A stretch of DNA of 64,000 nucleotides from Chitinophagales bacterium (GCA_026931325.1 JAIXLO010000160.1:248001-312000); one strand, 5' to 3'. Shown: positions 47,230 through 54,326, numbered from the stretch's first letter. Notes: a model not told the origin generated them from the letters alone. A program made the numbers and translations.

Positions 47230-48336
47230 ATGCACGAAATATCTTCCCTCATCTCCAAAATCGAAACCGATCTATCTTCCATTTCTCATCTTATCAATAT
47301 CCCAGATATTAATAAATCTATCATCGAAATTGATGCACAACTCAATTCCCCCAATATCTGGTCCTCCAATAAAGCTAAATCCCTCCTGCTCCAACGCTCC
47401 TCCCTCTCCAATAAAATAAATTCATTCTCCTCTATCTCCTCTTCCCTCTCCTCTCTTAAAGATCTCTTCTCCCTCGCCTCCCAAGAAAATGATCCCTCCC
47501 TCTTCCCCGATATACTTTCAGATCTAAATTCTATCTATTCTAATCTTCAAGATTTTATTACCTCTCTCACCCTCTCTAACCCCGAAGATAAATCAAATGC
47601 TATCCTGTCTATCCATCCAGGCGCAGGAGGAACCGAATCAAAAGATTGGGGCGGTATACTACTTCGTATGTACCAACGCTTCGCAGATATTAATAACTTC
47701 TCTACAGAACTCCTTCATCTCCAAAATTCCGATGAAGGAACCTCTCAATGTATTGATTCTGCCTCTATCAAAATCTCCGGTACCAATGCCTACGGTCTCC
47801 TTAAAAATGAATCAGGTATCCATCGCCTAGTCAGAAATTCTCCCTTCGATTCAGATTTCGCTAGACATACTTCCTTCGCTGCCGTCGAAGTCCTCCCAGA
47901 AGTAGATGATTCCATTAATATCACTATCAATGATAATGATGTCGAAATCCAACAAATACGCGGCTCAGGCTCAGGTGGACAGCTCATCAATAAAGTCTCT
48001 TCCTGTATCAGACTTAAACATATCCCCACAGGTATCCAAATCGTCTCCAAATCTGAACGCGATCTCACTTCTAATAAACGTAATGCCTTCAATCGCCTCA
48101 AAGCTAAACTATTCAAACTTGAACTAGATAAAAAAAATGAACTCCTCGCTAATATTAATAAAAATAAACTCAATATTAACTTCGGTTCCCAAATTAGATC
48201 TTATATACTCTCCCCTTACCAACTAGTTAATGATCATCGCTCAGACTTCAAATCTTCTAATGCTTCCTCTGTCCTAGATGGGAACCTTAATGATATCATT
48301 CGATCTGTACTAAATAAAAATACCCAAGTTTTATAA
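47230..48336 (+). CDS. prfB: Peptide chain release factor 2
   Basis: 368 aa, full length for RF2, in one frame with no programmed frameshift. Seen: the SPF stop-codon recognition tripeptide at residues 204-206 (RNSPFDSDFARHTS), the GGQ peptidyl-hydrolysis motif at 249-251 (GSGSGGQLINKV), and HPGAGGTESKDW. It should read UAA and UGA. The coding strand is strikingly poor in G and rich in C/T compared with all left-block genes. The conserved leader is 62 nt upstream. Confidence 0.93.
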   Translation: MHEISSLISKIETDLSSISHLINIPDINKSIIEIDAQLNSPNIWSSNKAKSLLLQRSSLSNKINSFSSISSSLSSLKDLFSLASQENDPSLFPDILSDLNSIYSNLQDFITSLTLSNPEDKSNAILSIHPGAGGTESKDWGGILLRMYQRFADINNFSTELLHLQNSDEGTSQCIDSASIKISGTNAYGLLKNESGIHRLVRNSPFDSDFARHTSFAAVEVLPEVDDSINITINDNDVEIQQIRGSGSGGQLINKVSSCIRLKHIPTGIQIVSKSERDLTSNKRNAFNRLKAKLFKLELDKKNELLANINKNKLNINFGSQIRSYILSPYQLVNDHRSDFKSSNASSVLDGNLNDIIRSVLNKNTQVL

Positions 48337-48416
48337 TTATTTTATTAAAACTAAGCATAAAAATGTGTCAAAAAATACTCCTTACCAAAAAAATATCTAA
48401 AATTATTAGTAGATTT

Positions 48417-48454
48417 TTAAAATTATTTTTTACTTTTTTTTAAAATAATTTTAA
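48417..48454 (+). terminator. AT-rich perfect inverted repeat after RF2
   Basis: A 13-bp perfect inverted repeat (TTAAAATTATTTT / AAAATAATTTTAA) with a T-rich 12-nt loop. May end RF2 transcription or mark the block boundary; it lacks the GC stem of a classical terminator. Confidence 0.4.
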
Positions 48455-48475
48455 CTCAGTATAAATATTAGATTA

Positions 48476-48755
48476 CTATAGTTTAGCTTCAACTTATTTT
48501 TATATTAGCTTGACTTAATTTAACCTTAGCAGCTTATTGTAAATTAGCTTTTATTTTATTTAGCTTATTGTAGCTTAGCTTAGCTTATTTTAATTTAACT
48601 TTAACTTTAGCTTATTGTAGCTTAACCTAATTTAGCTTTAGCTTATTGTAGCTTAACTTATTTTTAATATTGGCTTGAGCTTATTGTAGCTTAGCTTAAT
48701 TTAACTTTAGTTTTAGCTTATTGTAGCTTAGCTTATTTTTAATATTAGCTTTAGT
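48476..48755. repeat. Iteron-like AGCTTA repeat tract
   Basis: AGCTTATTGTAGCTTA occurs exactly at 48562, 48609, 48640, 48678 and 48715, with a partial copy at 48531 and many single TAGCTTA units. Spacing is 31-47 bp. No ORF. It lies at the composition boundary; a replication origin or partition site is possible. The gap from 48337 to 49035 otherwise holds CCTATAG-like repeats near 48838. Confidence 0.7.
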
Positions 48756-48918
48756 TTTTATGTTTTAGGTATGTTTTTGGTGCGCAAAAGCCGTGCCACA
48801 AGCAAATAGCCCCATAACGTATCATATTCTGTTGTCCCTATAGATTTTTCCTATAGTTCCTATAACTTTATATAGTTTTTACAAATATCTCTAATATTTA
48901 ATCCAATTATACTATTTT

Positions 48919-48957
48919 GGCACAAAAAATGCAAAATATACTTACAAAATACGTACC
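48919..48957. promoter_or_regulatory. Convergent sigma54-like module 1
   Basis: Forward GG-N10-GC ending 48932 faces a reverse element 13 nt on (AC instead of GC at its -12 side). A further reverse-only match TGGCACGGCTTTTGC lies at 48784-48798 on the minus strand. Confidence 0.6.
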
Positions 48958-48976
48958 AAAATAAACAAAATGTTTT

Positions 48977-49020
48977 GGCATGTTTATTGCAGATAATGAT
49001 AATAGATCGCATCTTAGTAG
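48977..49020 (+). promoter_or_regulatory. Sigma54-like promoter with leader P1
   Basis: TTGGCATGTTTATTGC (GG 48977, GC ends 48990), 14 nt to leader AGATCGCATCTTAGTAG. Drives 49036. Confidence 0.8.
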
Positions 49021-49035
49021 CTATGTTCTAATGAT

Positions 49036-49227
49036 ATGAACGCCAAGAAAAGCAGTAAGAACGGTAAGAATAAGTGCCAGAAGCCGCCCTTTTGGGCGGT
49101 CGAGGCGATAAACTATAAGGATATTTATTTCGGATGTTGTGATTCCGTGATTCCTTACTGCTTCGATAACTCCGATTGGGATTGCAACAAGGAGGAGAAG
49201 TTATGTTCATCGCAATGTGGGCATTGA
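49036..49227 (+). CDS. Small Cys-rich protein, hypothetical
   Basis: 63 aa with seven Cys (GCCDSV, YCFDNSDWDCN, CSSQCGH) and a Lys/Asn-rich start. First gene of the right block. No good SD, so the start and even the coding status are uncertain; promoter P1 lies just upstream. Confidence 0.5.
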   Translation: MNAKKSSKNGKNKCQKPPFWAVEAINYKDIYFGCCDSVIPYCFDNSDWDCNKEEKLCSSQCGH

Positions 49228-49262
49228 CGCCCTACATTGTCGCTGAGCTTCGCAAGTTATGA
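49203..49262 (+). CDS. Very small hydrophobic peptide
   Basis: 19 codons (MFIAMWALTPYIVAELRKL) after a perfect AAGGAGG Shine-Dalgarno 6-7 nt upstream. It overlaps the end of the previous ORF in another frame. Resembles the coupled 34-aa membrane peptide at 53729 in style. Confidence 0.5.
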   Translation: MFIAMWALTPYIVAELRKL

Positions 49263-49290
49263 TGTTTTTATCTGTTTTTTTATTAAAGTT

Positions 49291-49329
49291 GGTATTTGGT
49301 TTGCAATATATAGTAGCAAGATGCATACC
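49291..49329. promoter_or_regulatory. Convergent sigma54-like module 2
   Basis: Forward GG at 49291, GC ends 49304; reverse GC starts 49316, CC ends 49329. Both arms match GG-N10-GC. It lies upstream of the hairpin RNA at 49396. Confidence 0.75.
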
Positions 49330-49395
49330 AAGTAAATTTTTTTATAATAAATAGCAATACTTACATATTGTTTTTGAGAGATATTGATTAGAAGC

Positions 49396-49450
49396 GCCCG
49401 CTTGGTGTCCGCTGCATTAGACTCGGAGACATGCAACCAAGGATAGCGGT
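49396..49450 (+). ncRNA. Structured RNA element, copy 1
   Basis: An outer stem CTTGGT/ACCAAG (49401/49436) encloses TGT-CCG paired with CGG-AG-ACA and a loop GCTGCATT. A second copy at 60903 keeps the structure, with CCG/CGG changed to CTG/CAG, a compensatory change. No coding capacity. Transcription from module 2 is possible. Confidence 0.6.
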
Positions 49451-49531
49451 CAAAAAATAGACCTCACTAAGAAAGTTGACTCTAAAAATCTTTTTCTTCT
49501 TGAAAAGGAATAGATCTTTTTTACCTTGATT

Positions 49532-49573
49532 GGCACATTTCTTGCATGTAAGGATAAAAGATCGCATCTAAGT
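49532..49573 (+). promoter_or_regulatory. Sigma54-like promoter with leader P2
   Basis: TTGGCACATTTCTTGCA (GG 49532, GC ends 49545), then 14 nt to AGATCGCATCTAAGT. Drives 49591. Confidence 0.82.
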
Positions 49574-49590
49574 TTATTGTTATTGTGGAT

Positions 49591-49833
49591 ATGGCAACCG
49601 CAAAAGTTACGAATGCAGGTTTCGCGTCTCATCTTGTGAAGATGGGTTATGAGGTTATGCTCGCCAACGTGCCCAGCAATGGGCGAGCGCCGGAGTTTCG
49701 GGTACAGATGAAGCAGACCAGCCGCAAGGCTCGGTCGGAGTTTAGCAAACTGTATTGGCAATACTGGAAATGGAGCGAGCCTTATTGGTGCGAGATAGAC
49801 ATGACATATAAAAATTATGTCATTCCTCGCTAA
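49591..49833 (+). CDS. Small hypothetical protein
   Basis: 80 aa from ATG 49591 (a GTG two codons earlier is possible). Basic, with an aromatic C-terminal half KLYWQYWKWSEPYW. Single-gene unit behind P2. Not recognised. Confidence 0.6.
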   Translation: MATAKVTNAGFASHLVKMGYEVMLANVPSNGRAPEFRVQMKQTSRKARSEFSKLYWQYWKWSEPYWCEIDMTYKNYVIPR

Positions 49834-49876
49834 GTTTATGTTGTTTTTGGTATTATTTTTGTTCCGATTAGCTCTT

Positions 49877-49915
49877 GGCATATAATATGCAATATATATT
49901 TACAAAAATAACGCC
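49877..49915. promoter_or_regulatory. Convergent sigma54-like module 3
   Basis: Forward GG 49877, GC ends 49890; reverse element 13 nt on with AC at its -12. A degenerate forward element (GT at -12) precedes it near 49851. Confidence 0.65.
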
Positions 49916-49931
49916 AATATAAGTTCGTGTT

Positions 49932-49975
49932 GGCATATACCTTGCAATGAATAATAAAGGATCGCATCTAAGTAA
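49932..49975 (+). promoter_or_regulatory. Sigma54-like promoter with leader P3
   Basis: TTGGCATATACCTTGCA (GG 49932, GC ends 49945), 14 nt to GGATCGCATCTAAGTAA. Drives 49994. Confidence 0.83.
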
Positions 49976-49993
49976 CTAATAGAAGTAAGTACC

Positions 49994-50485
49994 ATGCAAA
50001 ACCTCATCTGCCTCGTCGCCTCTGTTGTTTCTGTTTCCGCCGTTTGCGAGACGGTTGGAGTAACCATTTACATCGGGGGAACCCCCGCCTCCGATCCTGA
50101 CATGCTCAGGTATACTAACCCTAGGTGCCATCACAGCTTGGATGACGCTCTTTCAGAAGAGCACGTTGAATATATCCTTGCCTCTGGCGGCAAAGATTGG
50201 TCGTGGGAATATGCCACATGCGAATGTTGGGGGAAAGAATATCTCGCCAGGTTGCAGCAAACGGCTAGCGGCACTTGCCGAACTTGGAAGAACATTCGCA
50301 CCGAAGCGCAATATCAGGGGTATGGCATATTGCCAATCTTGTTCAAAGAGTATGGGTTGTTCGGAGCCAAGATGATGACTTGGTTATCTTTATCTATTGT
50401 AGGTTTATGTTGGTATTATTTTTGCTCCGATTATGTCTTGGCATATAATGTGCAATATATACTTACAAATATAATACCAATATAA
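49994..50485 (+). CDS. Hypothetical protein whose frame runs through the next promoter region
   Basis: 163 aa with a hydrophobic N-terminus (LICLVASVVSVSAVC), possibly a signal sequence, and several Cys. From about residue 131 the codons are those of the repeated promoter elements (GG-N10-GC at 50412 and 50440), which elsewhere are intergenic. The native stop may have been lost, or the gene may be shorter through a frameshift. Confidence 0.5.
   Translation: MQNLICLVASVVSVSAVCETVGVTIYIGGTPASDPDMLRYTNPRCHHSLDDALSEEHVEYILASGGKDWSWEYATCECWGKEYLARLQQTASGTCRTWKNIRTEAQYQGYGILPILFKEYGLFGAKMMTWLSLSIVGLCWYYFCSDYVLAYNVQYILTNIIPI
50440..50478. promoter_or_regulatory. Convergent sigma54-like module 4
   Basis: Forward GG 50440, GC ends 50453; reverse element starting 50465 (AC) with CC ending 50478. 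Another forward match is at 50412-50425. Confidence 0.65.
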
Positions 50486-50494
50486 ATTTGTGTT

Positions 50495-50538
50495 GGCACA
50501 TATCGTGCAACGAATGATAAAGGATCGCATCTAAGTAG
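50495..50538 (+). promoter_or_regulatory. Sigma54-like promoter with leader P4
   Basis: TTGGCACATATCGTGCA (GG 50495, GC ends 50508), 14 nt to GGATCGCATCTAAGTAG. Drives 50554. Confidence 0.82.
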
Positions 50539-50553
50539 ATATGCGGCTGATAT

Positions 50554-50862
50554 ATGGCAACACTCAAACTCGGCGGTCAGGCTTCTAAGTTTTCCACCGC
50601 TACCGTTACGGTAGCTTCGGGGGCGCGGAGCCCCGAAACTCGCGCAATCGGGGAGGGGAAGGCGGCTATGCTCATGTATGAAAACTCAACTAAGCGTCGT
50701 GACTTTCCTTTGACCAAGAAGAACGTTGAAAAGATATTCGCAACGTTCGAGGCGCTTGAACGCTTCGGACACGATACGTCTGAGGCTGAAGGCGAGTTTA
50801 TAGCAATCTTGAATAAGGATTGGGGCGACCGGGCGATAGACTTGTTGCCTGATGAGGATTGA
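50554..50862 (+). CDS. Hypothetical protein
   Basis: 102 aa, with a Ser/Thr/Ala-rich N-terminal third and a helical acidic C-terminus (GDRAIDLLPDED). A GC-rich hairpin (GGGGC/GCCCC) lies within the coding region near 50620. Single-gene unit. Confidence 0.65.
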   Translation: MATLKLGGQASKFSTATVTVASGARSPETRAIGEGKAAMLMYENSTKRRDFPLTKKNVEKIFATFEALERFGHDTSEAEGEFIAILNKDWGDRAIDLLPDED

Positions 50863-50917
50863 AACCAGAAAGTTTGATATGATGTACTTGGTATTATTTT
50901 TGCTCCGGCTATATCTT

Positions 50918-50956
50918 GGCGCACAATATGCAATATAGTTTAGCAATAATAGTGCC
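50918..50956. promoter_or_regulatory. Convergent sigma54-like module 5
   Basis: Forward GG 50918, GC ends 50931; reverse GC 50943, CC ends 50956; both perfect GG-N10-GC. A lone forward element is at 50890-50903. Confidence 0.75.
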
Positions 50957-50981
50957 AAATATTTTGATTGTCATGCCTCCT

Positions 50982-51025
50982 GGCATGATATATGCAAGTA
51001 ACGATAATAGATCGCATCTAAGTAA
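50982..51025 (+). promoter_or_regulatory. Sigma54-like promoter with leader P5
   Basis: CTGGCATGATATATGCA (GG 50982, GC ends 50995), 14 nt to AGATCGCATCTAAGTAA. Drives 51035. Confidence 0.82.
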
Positions 51026-51034
51026 GAAAGGACT

Positions 51035-51253
51035 ATGAACATGCACAACTACCACATCACCGGGACCGTTCTCTTGAATCGCAAAGCCGTCAAGGTCGAT
51101 TGCGCAAATGCGTTTGCAAAAGATGTGAATGCCTGCCTATCAAACGGCAGGCAAGCGCTGGAGCAAGCCGCGCGGGCAAGCGGCGCTTTGAAGCGGGGAG
51201 ATAAGCTACCTGTTGGAATCGAACGCGGATTGGTGTATACGCCTAAGAGCTAA
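51035..51253 (+). CDS. Small basic protein, hypothetical
   Basis: 72 aa, with SD AAAGGA before the ATG. An Ala/Arg-rich helix (QALEQAARASGALKRG) in the middle. Followed by a terminator at 51260. Confidence 0.68.
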   Translation: MNMHNYHITGTVLLNRKAVKVDCANAFAKDVNACLSNGRQALEQAARASGALKRGDKLPVGIERGLVYTPKS

Positions 51254-51259
51254 CGAGAT

Positions 51260-51284
51260 AGGGTGAGGGGAGGCACCCTGTTTT
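51260..51284 (+). terminator. Probable Rho-independent terminator
   Basis: Stem AGGGTG/CACCCT with an 8-nt loop followed by GTTTTG, 6 nt after the stop at 51253. Confidence 0.65.
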
Positions 51285-51308
51285 GATTCCACTGTAACTT
51301 ATCACGCA

Positions 51309-51347
51309 GGCACTATTGTTGCAATATATATTAGCAAAATATAAGCC
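51309..51347. promoter_or_regulatory. Convergent sigma54-like module 6
   Basis: Forward GG 51309, GC ends 51322; reverse GC 51334, CC ends 51347. A degenerate forward element (GA at -12) follows at 51365. Confidence 0.75.
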
Positions 51348-51392
51348 AAGCTAAAAAAGATTTTGGCATAATTTTTGATTCGCGTGCCGCTT

Positions 51393-51436
51393 GGCACGAT
51401 TTTTGCAAGTAATGATAACGGATCGCATCTTAGTAG
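51393..51436 (+). promoter_or_regulatory. Sigma54-like promoter with leader P6
   Basis: TTGGCACGATTTTTGCA (GG 51393, GC ends 51406), the closest match to the sigma54 consensus in the window; 14 nt to GGATCGCATCTTAGTAG. Drives 51483. Confidence 0.87.
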
Positions 51437-51482
51437 ATAACAAGTATAGTTGGCTGAATAAGCCAGAAAGAGAGTGTATCCC

Positions 51483-52256
51483 ATGGCTAAGAATAACAGC
51501 GCTATCGTTCTCCTGTCTTCTCTCCTGTCGGCTTCGCCCTTCGCTTCTGTCAGTGAGGCGAAAGGTTTTCTTGCGGGGTTTCTTGCCGCTCGCAAAGTGC
51601 CCGCTGAGGCTATCGGTTTGCCAGAGGCGGCAATCTATGACAGGATTATCAAGCCTAGGCTGATTAGCCTGGTTTGCTCGCTTTATGGCGAGAACGCACA
51701 CAATAGGATGCCATTGGGCATTCTCGTTGACGCGGCAATCAATGCCGCGAAACGTACCATTGACCCCATAAAGGCGAAAGAATCGCTTAGGGTCAATAAG
51801 GGGTCGTGGGTTGCGCTGAAACTTAGCGCCGATAAGCTCACGATTCGTGATTGGCTGGCGAGGCAACGTTGCGCCAACCTTGACGCTTCAGAATCTCTTA
51901 GGAGTTTTACGCTGTTCCTCGACCGTGCGCGCCAGTATGAAAAGATGGCGCAAAGCAAGGTTGATACGACTTCCGAGCAATCGGAAGAGTATGCGAAACA
52001 AGCGGCTGCTCTGTTGCACCGCGCAAAGGTAGAAGCGAGCGAGTTTATAGGACAGGTTTGCAAGTCTGTCCGCTACTTCAGCTTGATTGAAACGGTCGGT
52101 TATGATCCTGAACCGTTGCCTTGGGATGTGTGGGGGCTTGAAAGCCCGGAGGTGCAGAATCTACTTTCGCGAGCCGCGTATGCGGAGGAGAAAGGGGGAA
52201 CGGTTGACCGCGCTCAGCTTCTAGAGCTAGTTATGTTCTACCTTGCCGGCATCTAA
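51483..52256 (+). CDS. Hypothetical protein
   Basis: 257 aa from ATG 51483 (a GTG at 51474 is in frame). Largest unrecognised protein of the early-type block; Ala/Leu-rich and mainly helical, with a Ser-rich start. Followed by a GNRA-loop terminator at 52275. Confidence 0.72.
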   Translation: MAKNNSAIVLLSSLLSASPFASVSEAKGFLAGFLAARKVPAEAIGLPEAAIYDRIIKPRLISLVCSLYGENAHNRMPLGILVDAAINAAKRTIDPIKAKESLRVNKGSWVALKLSADKLTIRDWLARQRCANLDASESLRSFTLFLDRARQYEKMAQSKVDTTSEQSEEYAKQAAALLHRAKVEASEFIGQVCKSVRYFSLIETVGYDPEPLPWDVWGLESPEVQNLLSRAAYAEEKGGTVDRAQLLELVMFYLAGI

Positions 52257-52274
52257 TATATAGATGCACACATG

Positions 52275-52306
52275 AACCTACGCGAGAGCGTGGGTTTTGC
52301 TGTTTT
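52275..52306 (+). terminator. Rho-independent terminator with GAGA loop
   Basis: Stem AACCTACGC/GCGTGGGTT closing a GAGA tetraloop, followed by a broken T run. Confidence 0.7.
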
Positions 52307-52331
52307 ACAGTATGGCTAAAATACAGCCGGA

Positions 52332-52345
52332 GCAAATATTGTGCC
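52332..52345 (-). promoter_or_regulatory. Minus-strand sigma54-like element
   Basis: On the minus strand TGGCACAATATTTGC, a GG-N10-GC match without a nearby forward partner. No gene directly downstream on that strand is evident. Confidence 0.4.
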
Positions 52346-52362
52346 ATTTTTTATTTGTGTTT

Positions 52363-52400
52363 GGTATTTGTTTTGCAATATATATTGCTAATAGTATACC
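52363..52400. promoter_or_regulatory. Convergent sigma54-like module 7
   Basis: Forward GG 52363, GC ends 52376; reverse GC 52387, CC ends 52400. Confidence 0.73.
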
Positions 52401-52417
52401 AACAGCCAAGTTACATT

Positions 52418-52461
52418 GGAATCAAATTTGCAAGGAAGGATAATAGATCGCATCTAAGTAA
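52418..52461 (+). promoter_or_regulatory. Sigma54-like promoter with leader P7
   Basis: TTGGAATCAAATTTGCA (GG 52418, GC ends 52431; A replaces C at the position after GG), 14 nt to AGATCGCATCTAAGTAA. Drives 52501. Confidence 0.78.
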
Positions 52462-52500
52462 GAATAGAGCAATGGTGTACGCAAACCCAAACAACGGAGA

Positions 52501-53034
52501 ATGAACATGCACACTTCTATGCTGCTTGCCGTGGTTGCTGGTCTGGTCGTTTCTTTCGATAGCGTGGCTCGCGGGAAGCGCCACGCTTATTACAGCGCTC
52601 AAAACAACCTGGCAAAGAAGTCTGAAAAGGTTTTCGCGCCCTTCCGTGGGTTCTTGGAAGAGCATGGGTGCAGGATTGAAAACGTTTATGGTGTTCGTAA
52701 TAAGGCTTCTTTCCGTAAGGATTCGGATTGCTTGGTTAGCCAAGCTGCATGGCAACATATCTTTAACTTGAGCGAGACTGCTTGCAAACGTCAGGAAGAG
52801 AATGAGAAGCTGGCTCTGAATGAGCTAAACCAGGCAGGTCGCAAGTTTTACCAAGAGAATGAGAAGCTCTTTCAAGCTCTCCAGGCAGAGTTTGAAAAGG
52901 AAGAAGAGTTGCTTGATTGTGTCGCGTCTCTCAATCACTTTCAAGATGGATTGATTACCTTGGATGAATGTTTCGGTGGAATCCTCTCATGCCTGGATTC
53001 GCAAAAGTTAGATAGCTTAGATATATGTATGTGA
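52501..53034 (+). CDS. Hypothetical protein with hydrophobic N-terminus
   Basis: 177 aa. An N-terminal hydrophobic segment (MLLAVVAGLVVSFDSVARG) could be a membrane anchor or signal, followed by a long charged helical region (ETACKRQEENEKLALNEL). It shares a layout with 53196, which also begins with a short hydrophobic stretch. Confidence 0.68.
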   Translation: MNMHTSMLLAVVAGLVVSFDSVARGKRHAYYSAQNNLAKKSEKVFAPFRGFLEEHGCRIENVYGVRNKASFRKDSDCLVSQAAWQHIFNLSETACKRQEENEKLALNELNQAGRKFYQENEKLFQALQAEFEKEEELLDCVASLNHFQDGLITLDECFGGILSCLDSQKLDSLDICM

Positions 53035-53070
53035 TTATTTTTGGCATTATTTTTGCTCCGTTTATATCTT

Positions 53071-53109
53071 GGCACATAATGTGCAATATAGATTAGCAAA
53101 AATAGTACC
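53071..53109. promoter_or_regulatory. Convergent sigma54-like module 8
   Basis: Forward GG 53071, GC ends 53084; reverse GC 53096, CC ends 53109. A lone forward element precedes it at 53043-53056. Confidence 0.76.
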
Positions 53110-53136
53110 AATAGATTTTTGACTTCTTTGCCACTT

Positions 53137-53180
53137 GGCATAGTATATGCATGTAAGGATAAGGGATCGCATCTAAGTAA
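53137..53180 (+). promoter_or_regulatory. Sigma54-like promoter with leader P8
   Basis: TTGGCATAGTATATGCA (GG 53137, GC ends 53150), 14 nt to GGATCGCATCTAAGTAA. Drives 53196-53833. Confidence 0.83.
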
Positions 53181-53195
53181 GAAAGAGGCTAAGAC

Positions 53196-53732
53196 ATGAA
53201 CAACGCCGCTAAGCTCGCTACGGTTCTCGCTGCTATCGTTTCTTTCCGCAAGATGGTTGACGAGCAGACGAAAGAATGCCGCGTCAAGGTGTACCGCGCT
53301 GATGACTCTTACGCCAAGATTCGTCATAGTCTACTGGACACGTTTGAACCCATGACCGATGAGGCGGGTATCGGCTTCGATAATCTCGATTGTGCTATCG
53401 AGGTCGTTGCAGACCGCATGACCGATGGGTCTTTGGATTATGTGGAACGTGAGGCTTGGGCTCACATCAATAGCTTGATTGTCTCGCCTCGATTGCGCGT
53501 TGCCTACGACAAGCGTAAGGCGGCGAGAAAGATGTTGAATGATGTAGAACGTGGCATCTACGCTGCTAATAGGGGTTTTATCCAATGCCTTGTAGAAAAG
53601 ACGAGCGGCATCTTGGATATTGCTAGGATGGCGCAAGAGCTTGAAGCTGGCACGCTGCCTCTAACGTCATTCTTGTCTTGTGTCATGAGCACGATTGAAC
53701 ACAGGCTCGCTGAGAAAGGTGATCAGTTATGA
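53196..53732 (+). CDS. Hypothetical helical protein
   Basis: 178 aa, related in size and general pattern to 52501 (a hydrophobic start, a mid-protein EAWAHINSL versus AAWQHIFNL, a long helix, and a terminal acidic region). Probably a diverged paralog. Overlaps the 34-aa peptide gene by 4 nt. Confidence 0.68.
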   Translation: MNNAAKLATVLAAIVSFRKMVDEQTKECRVKVYRADDSYAKIRHSLLDTFEPMTDEAGIGFDNLDCAIEVVADRMTDGSLDYVEREAWAHINSLIVSPRLRVAYDKRKAARKMLNDVERGIYAANRGFIQCLVEKTSGILDIARMAQELEAGTLPLTSFLSCVMSTIEHRLAEKGDQL

Positions 53733-53833
53733 CCAAAGCTGCTGAGGTAGTTACGATTCTCATGCTGTGCTTTCCTTTCGTGCTGACCTTTGCCGGGTTG
53801 GCGGAGAAAGCTAAAGAAAAGAAGTTAGCGTAA
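53729..53833 (+). CDS. Small membrane peptide
   Basis: 34 aa, ATGA-coupled to the preceding gene. One clear transmembrane helix (VVTILMLCFPFVLTFAGLA) then a basic tail KAKEKKLA. A host-membrane-targeted peptide is plausible. Confidence 0.62.
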   Translation: MTKAAEVVTILMLCFPFVLTFAGLAEKAKEKKLA

Positions 53834-53856
53834 GTATGTATGTGATTGTTTGACTT

Positions 53857-53870
53857 GGTATTATTTTTGC
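53857..53870 (+). promoter_or_regulatory. Lone forward sigma54-like element
   Basis: TTGGTATTATTTTTGCTCCG, the standard upstream type-A element; the same sequence recurs at 50412 and 50890, and close variants at 53043, 55725 and 55896. Confidence 0.6.
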
Positions 53871-53884
53871 TCCGCCCATATCTT

Positions 53885-53923
53885 GGCACACTATATGCAA
53901 TATAGGTTAGCACAAATAATACC
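53885..53923. promoter_or_regulatory. Convergent sigma54-like module 9
   Basis: Forward GG 53885, GC ends 53898; reverse GC 53910, CC ends 53923. Confidence 0.75.
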
Positions 53924-53950
53924 AGAATAAATTTGTCTTCTTTGGCGCTT

Positions 53951-53994
53951 GGCATAAGTTTTGCAAGAGATGATAACGGATCGCATCTTAGTAA
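53951..53994 (+). promoter_or_regulatory. Sigma54-like promoter with leader P9
   Basis: TTGGCATAAGTTTTGCA (GG 53951, GC ends 53964), 14 nt to GGATCGCATCTTAGTAA. Drives 54010. Confidence 0.83.
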
Positions 53995-54009
53995 AAGAAA
54001 GATGTTGAT

Positions 54010-54240
54010 ATGAGCGAGCGCATGACAGATGAGCAGTATTACGCTTGGAAAACTTGGATTGCTACTGACAAGGCGGTTTGGAATCGCCTTATGGCTTTTC
54101 ATGAAGTGCCAAGCCAAGAAAACCTGGACAATAAACTTATGATGCTTCAGATGAGGGATGAGGCGAATAATCAGTGCGCCCGTCTAGGTGTCCCTAACTT
54201 CAAGACCTGCAAGATTATTGACTACAGCTTGGATTACTGA
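54010..54240 (+). CDS. Small hypothetical protein
   Basis: 76 aa, Met/Asn-rich and helical, with an aromatic N-terminal region (YYAWKTW). Single-gene unit, no motif recognised. Confidence 0.65.
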   Translation: MSERMTDEQYYAWKTWIATDKAVWNRLMAFHEVPSQENLDNKLMMLQMRDEANNQCARLGVPNFKTCKIIDYSLDY

Positions 54241-54287
54241 CTCTAATCTGTGATATGTTGGTATATGTTTTGCTTCGGTTATATCTT

Positions 54288-54326
54288 GGCATAGCATTTG
54301 CAATATATAATAGCAATAAGAGAACC
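54288..54326. promoter_or_regulatory. Convergent sigma54-like module 10
   Basis: Forward GG 54288, GC ends 54301; reverse GC 54313, CC ends 54326. Lone forward elements lie on both sides (54260 and 54354). Confidence 0.75.

Noticed and set aside
47230-48336. Programmed +1 frameshift in RF2 as in bacterial prfB
   Set aside because: The gene is open in a single frame from ATG to stop and has no internal CUUUGAC-type site at the expected place.
1-48340. Alternative genetic code (stop reassignment)
   Set aside because: Conserved proteins are intact with standard code and end at expected lengths on TAA or TGA; absence of TAG stops is better explained by RF2 preference, and no in-frame TAG was seen in conserved domains.
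48476-48755. Possible CRISPR-like repeat cluster
   Set aside because: Repeats are short and irregularly spaced, and the intervening DNA is itself repeat-like.
50142-50375. Alternative 77-aa ORF in another frame within 49994-50485
   Set aside because: It lacks an SD and its frame is not supported by position behind P3; the longer frame begins right after the leader.
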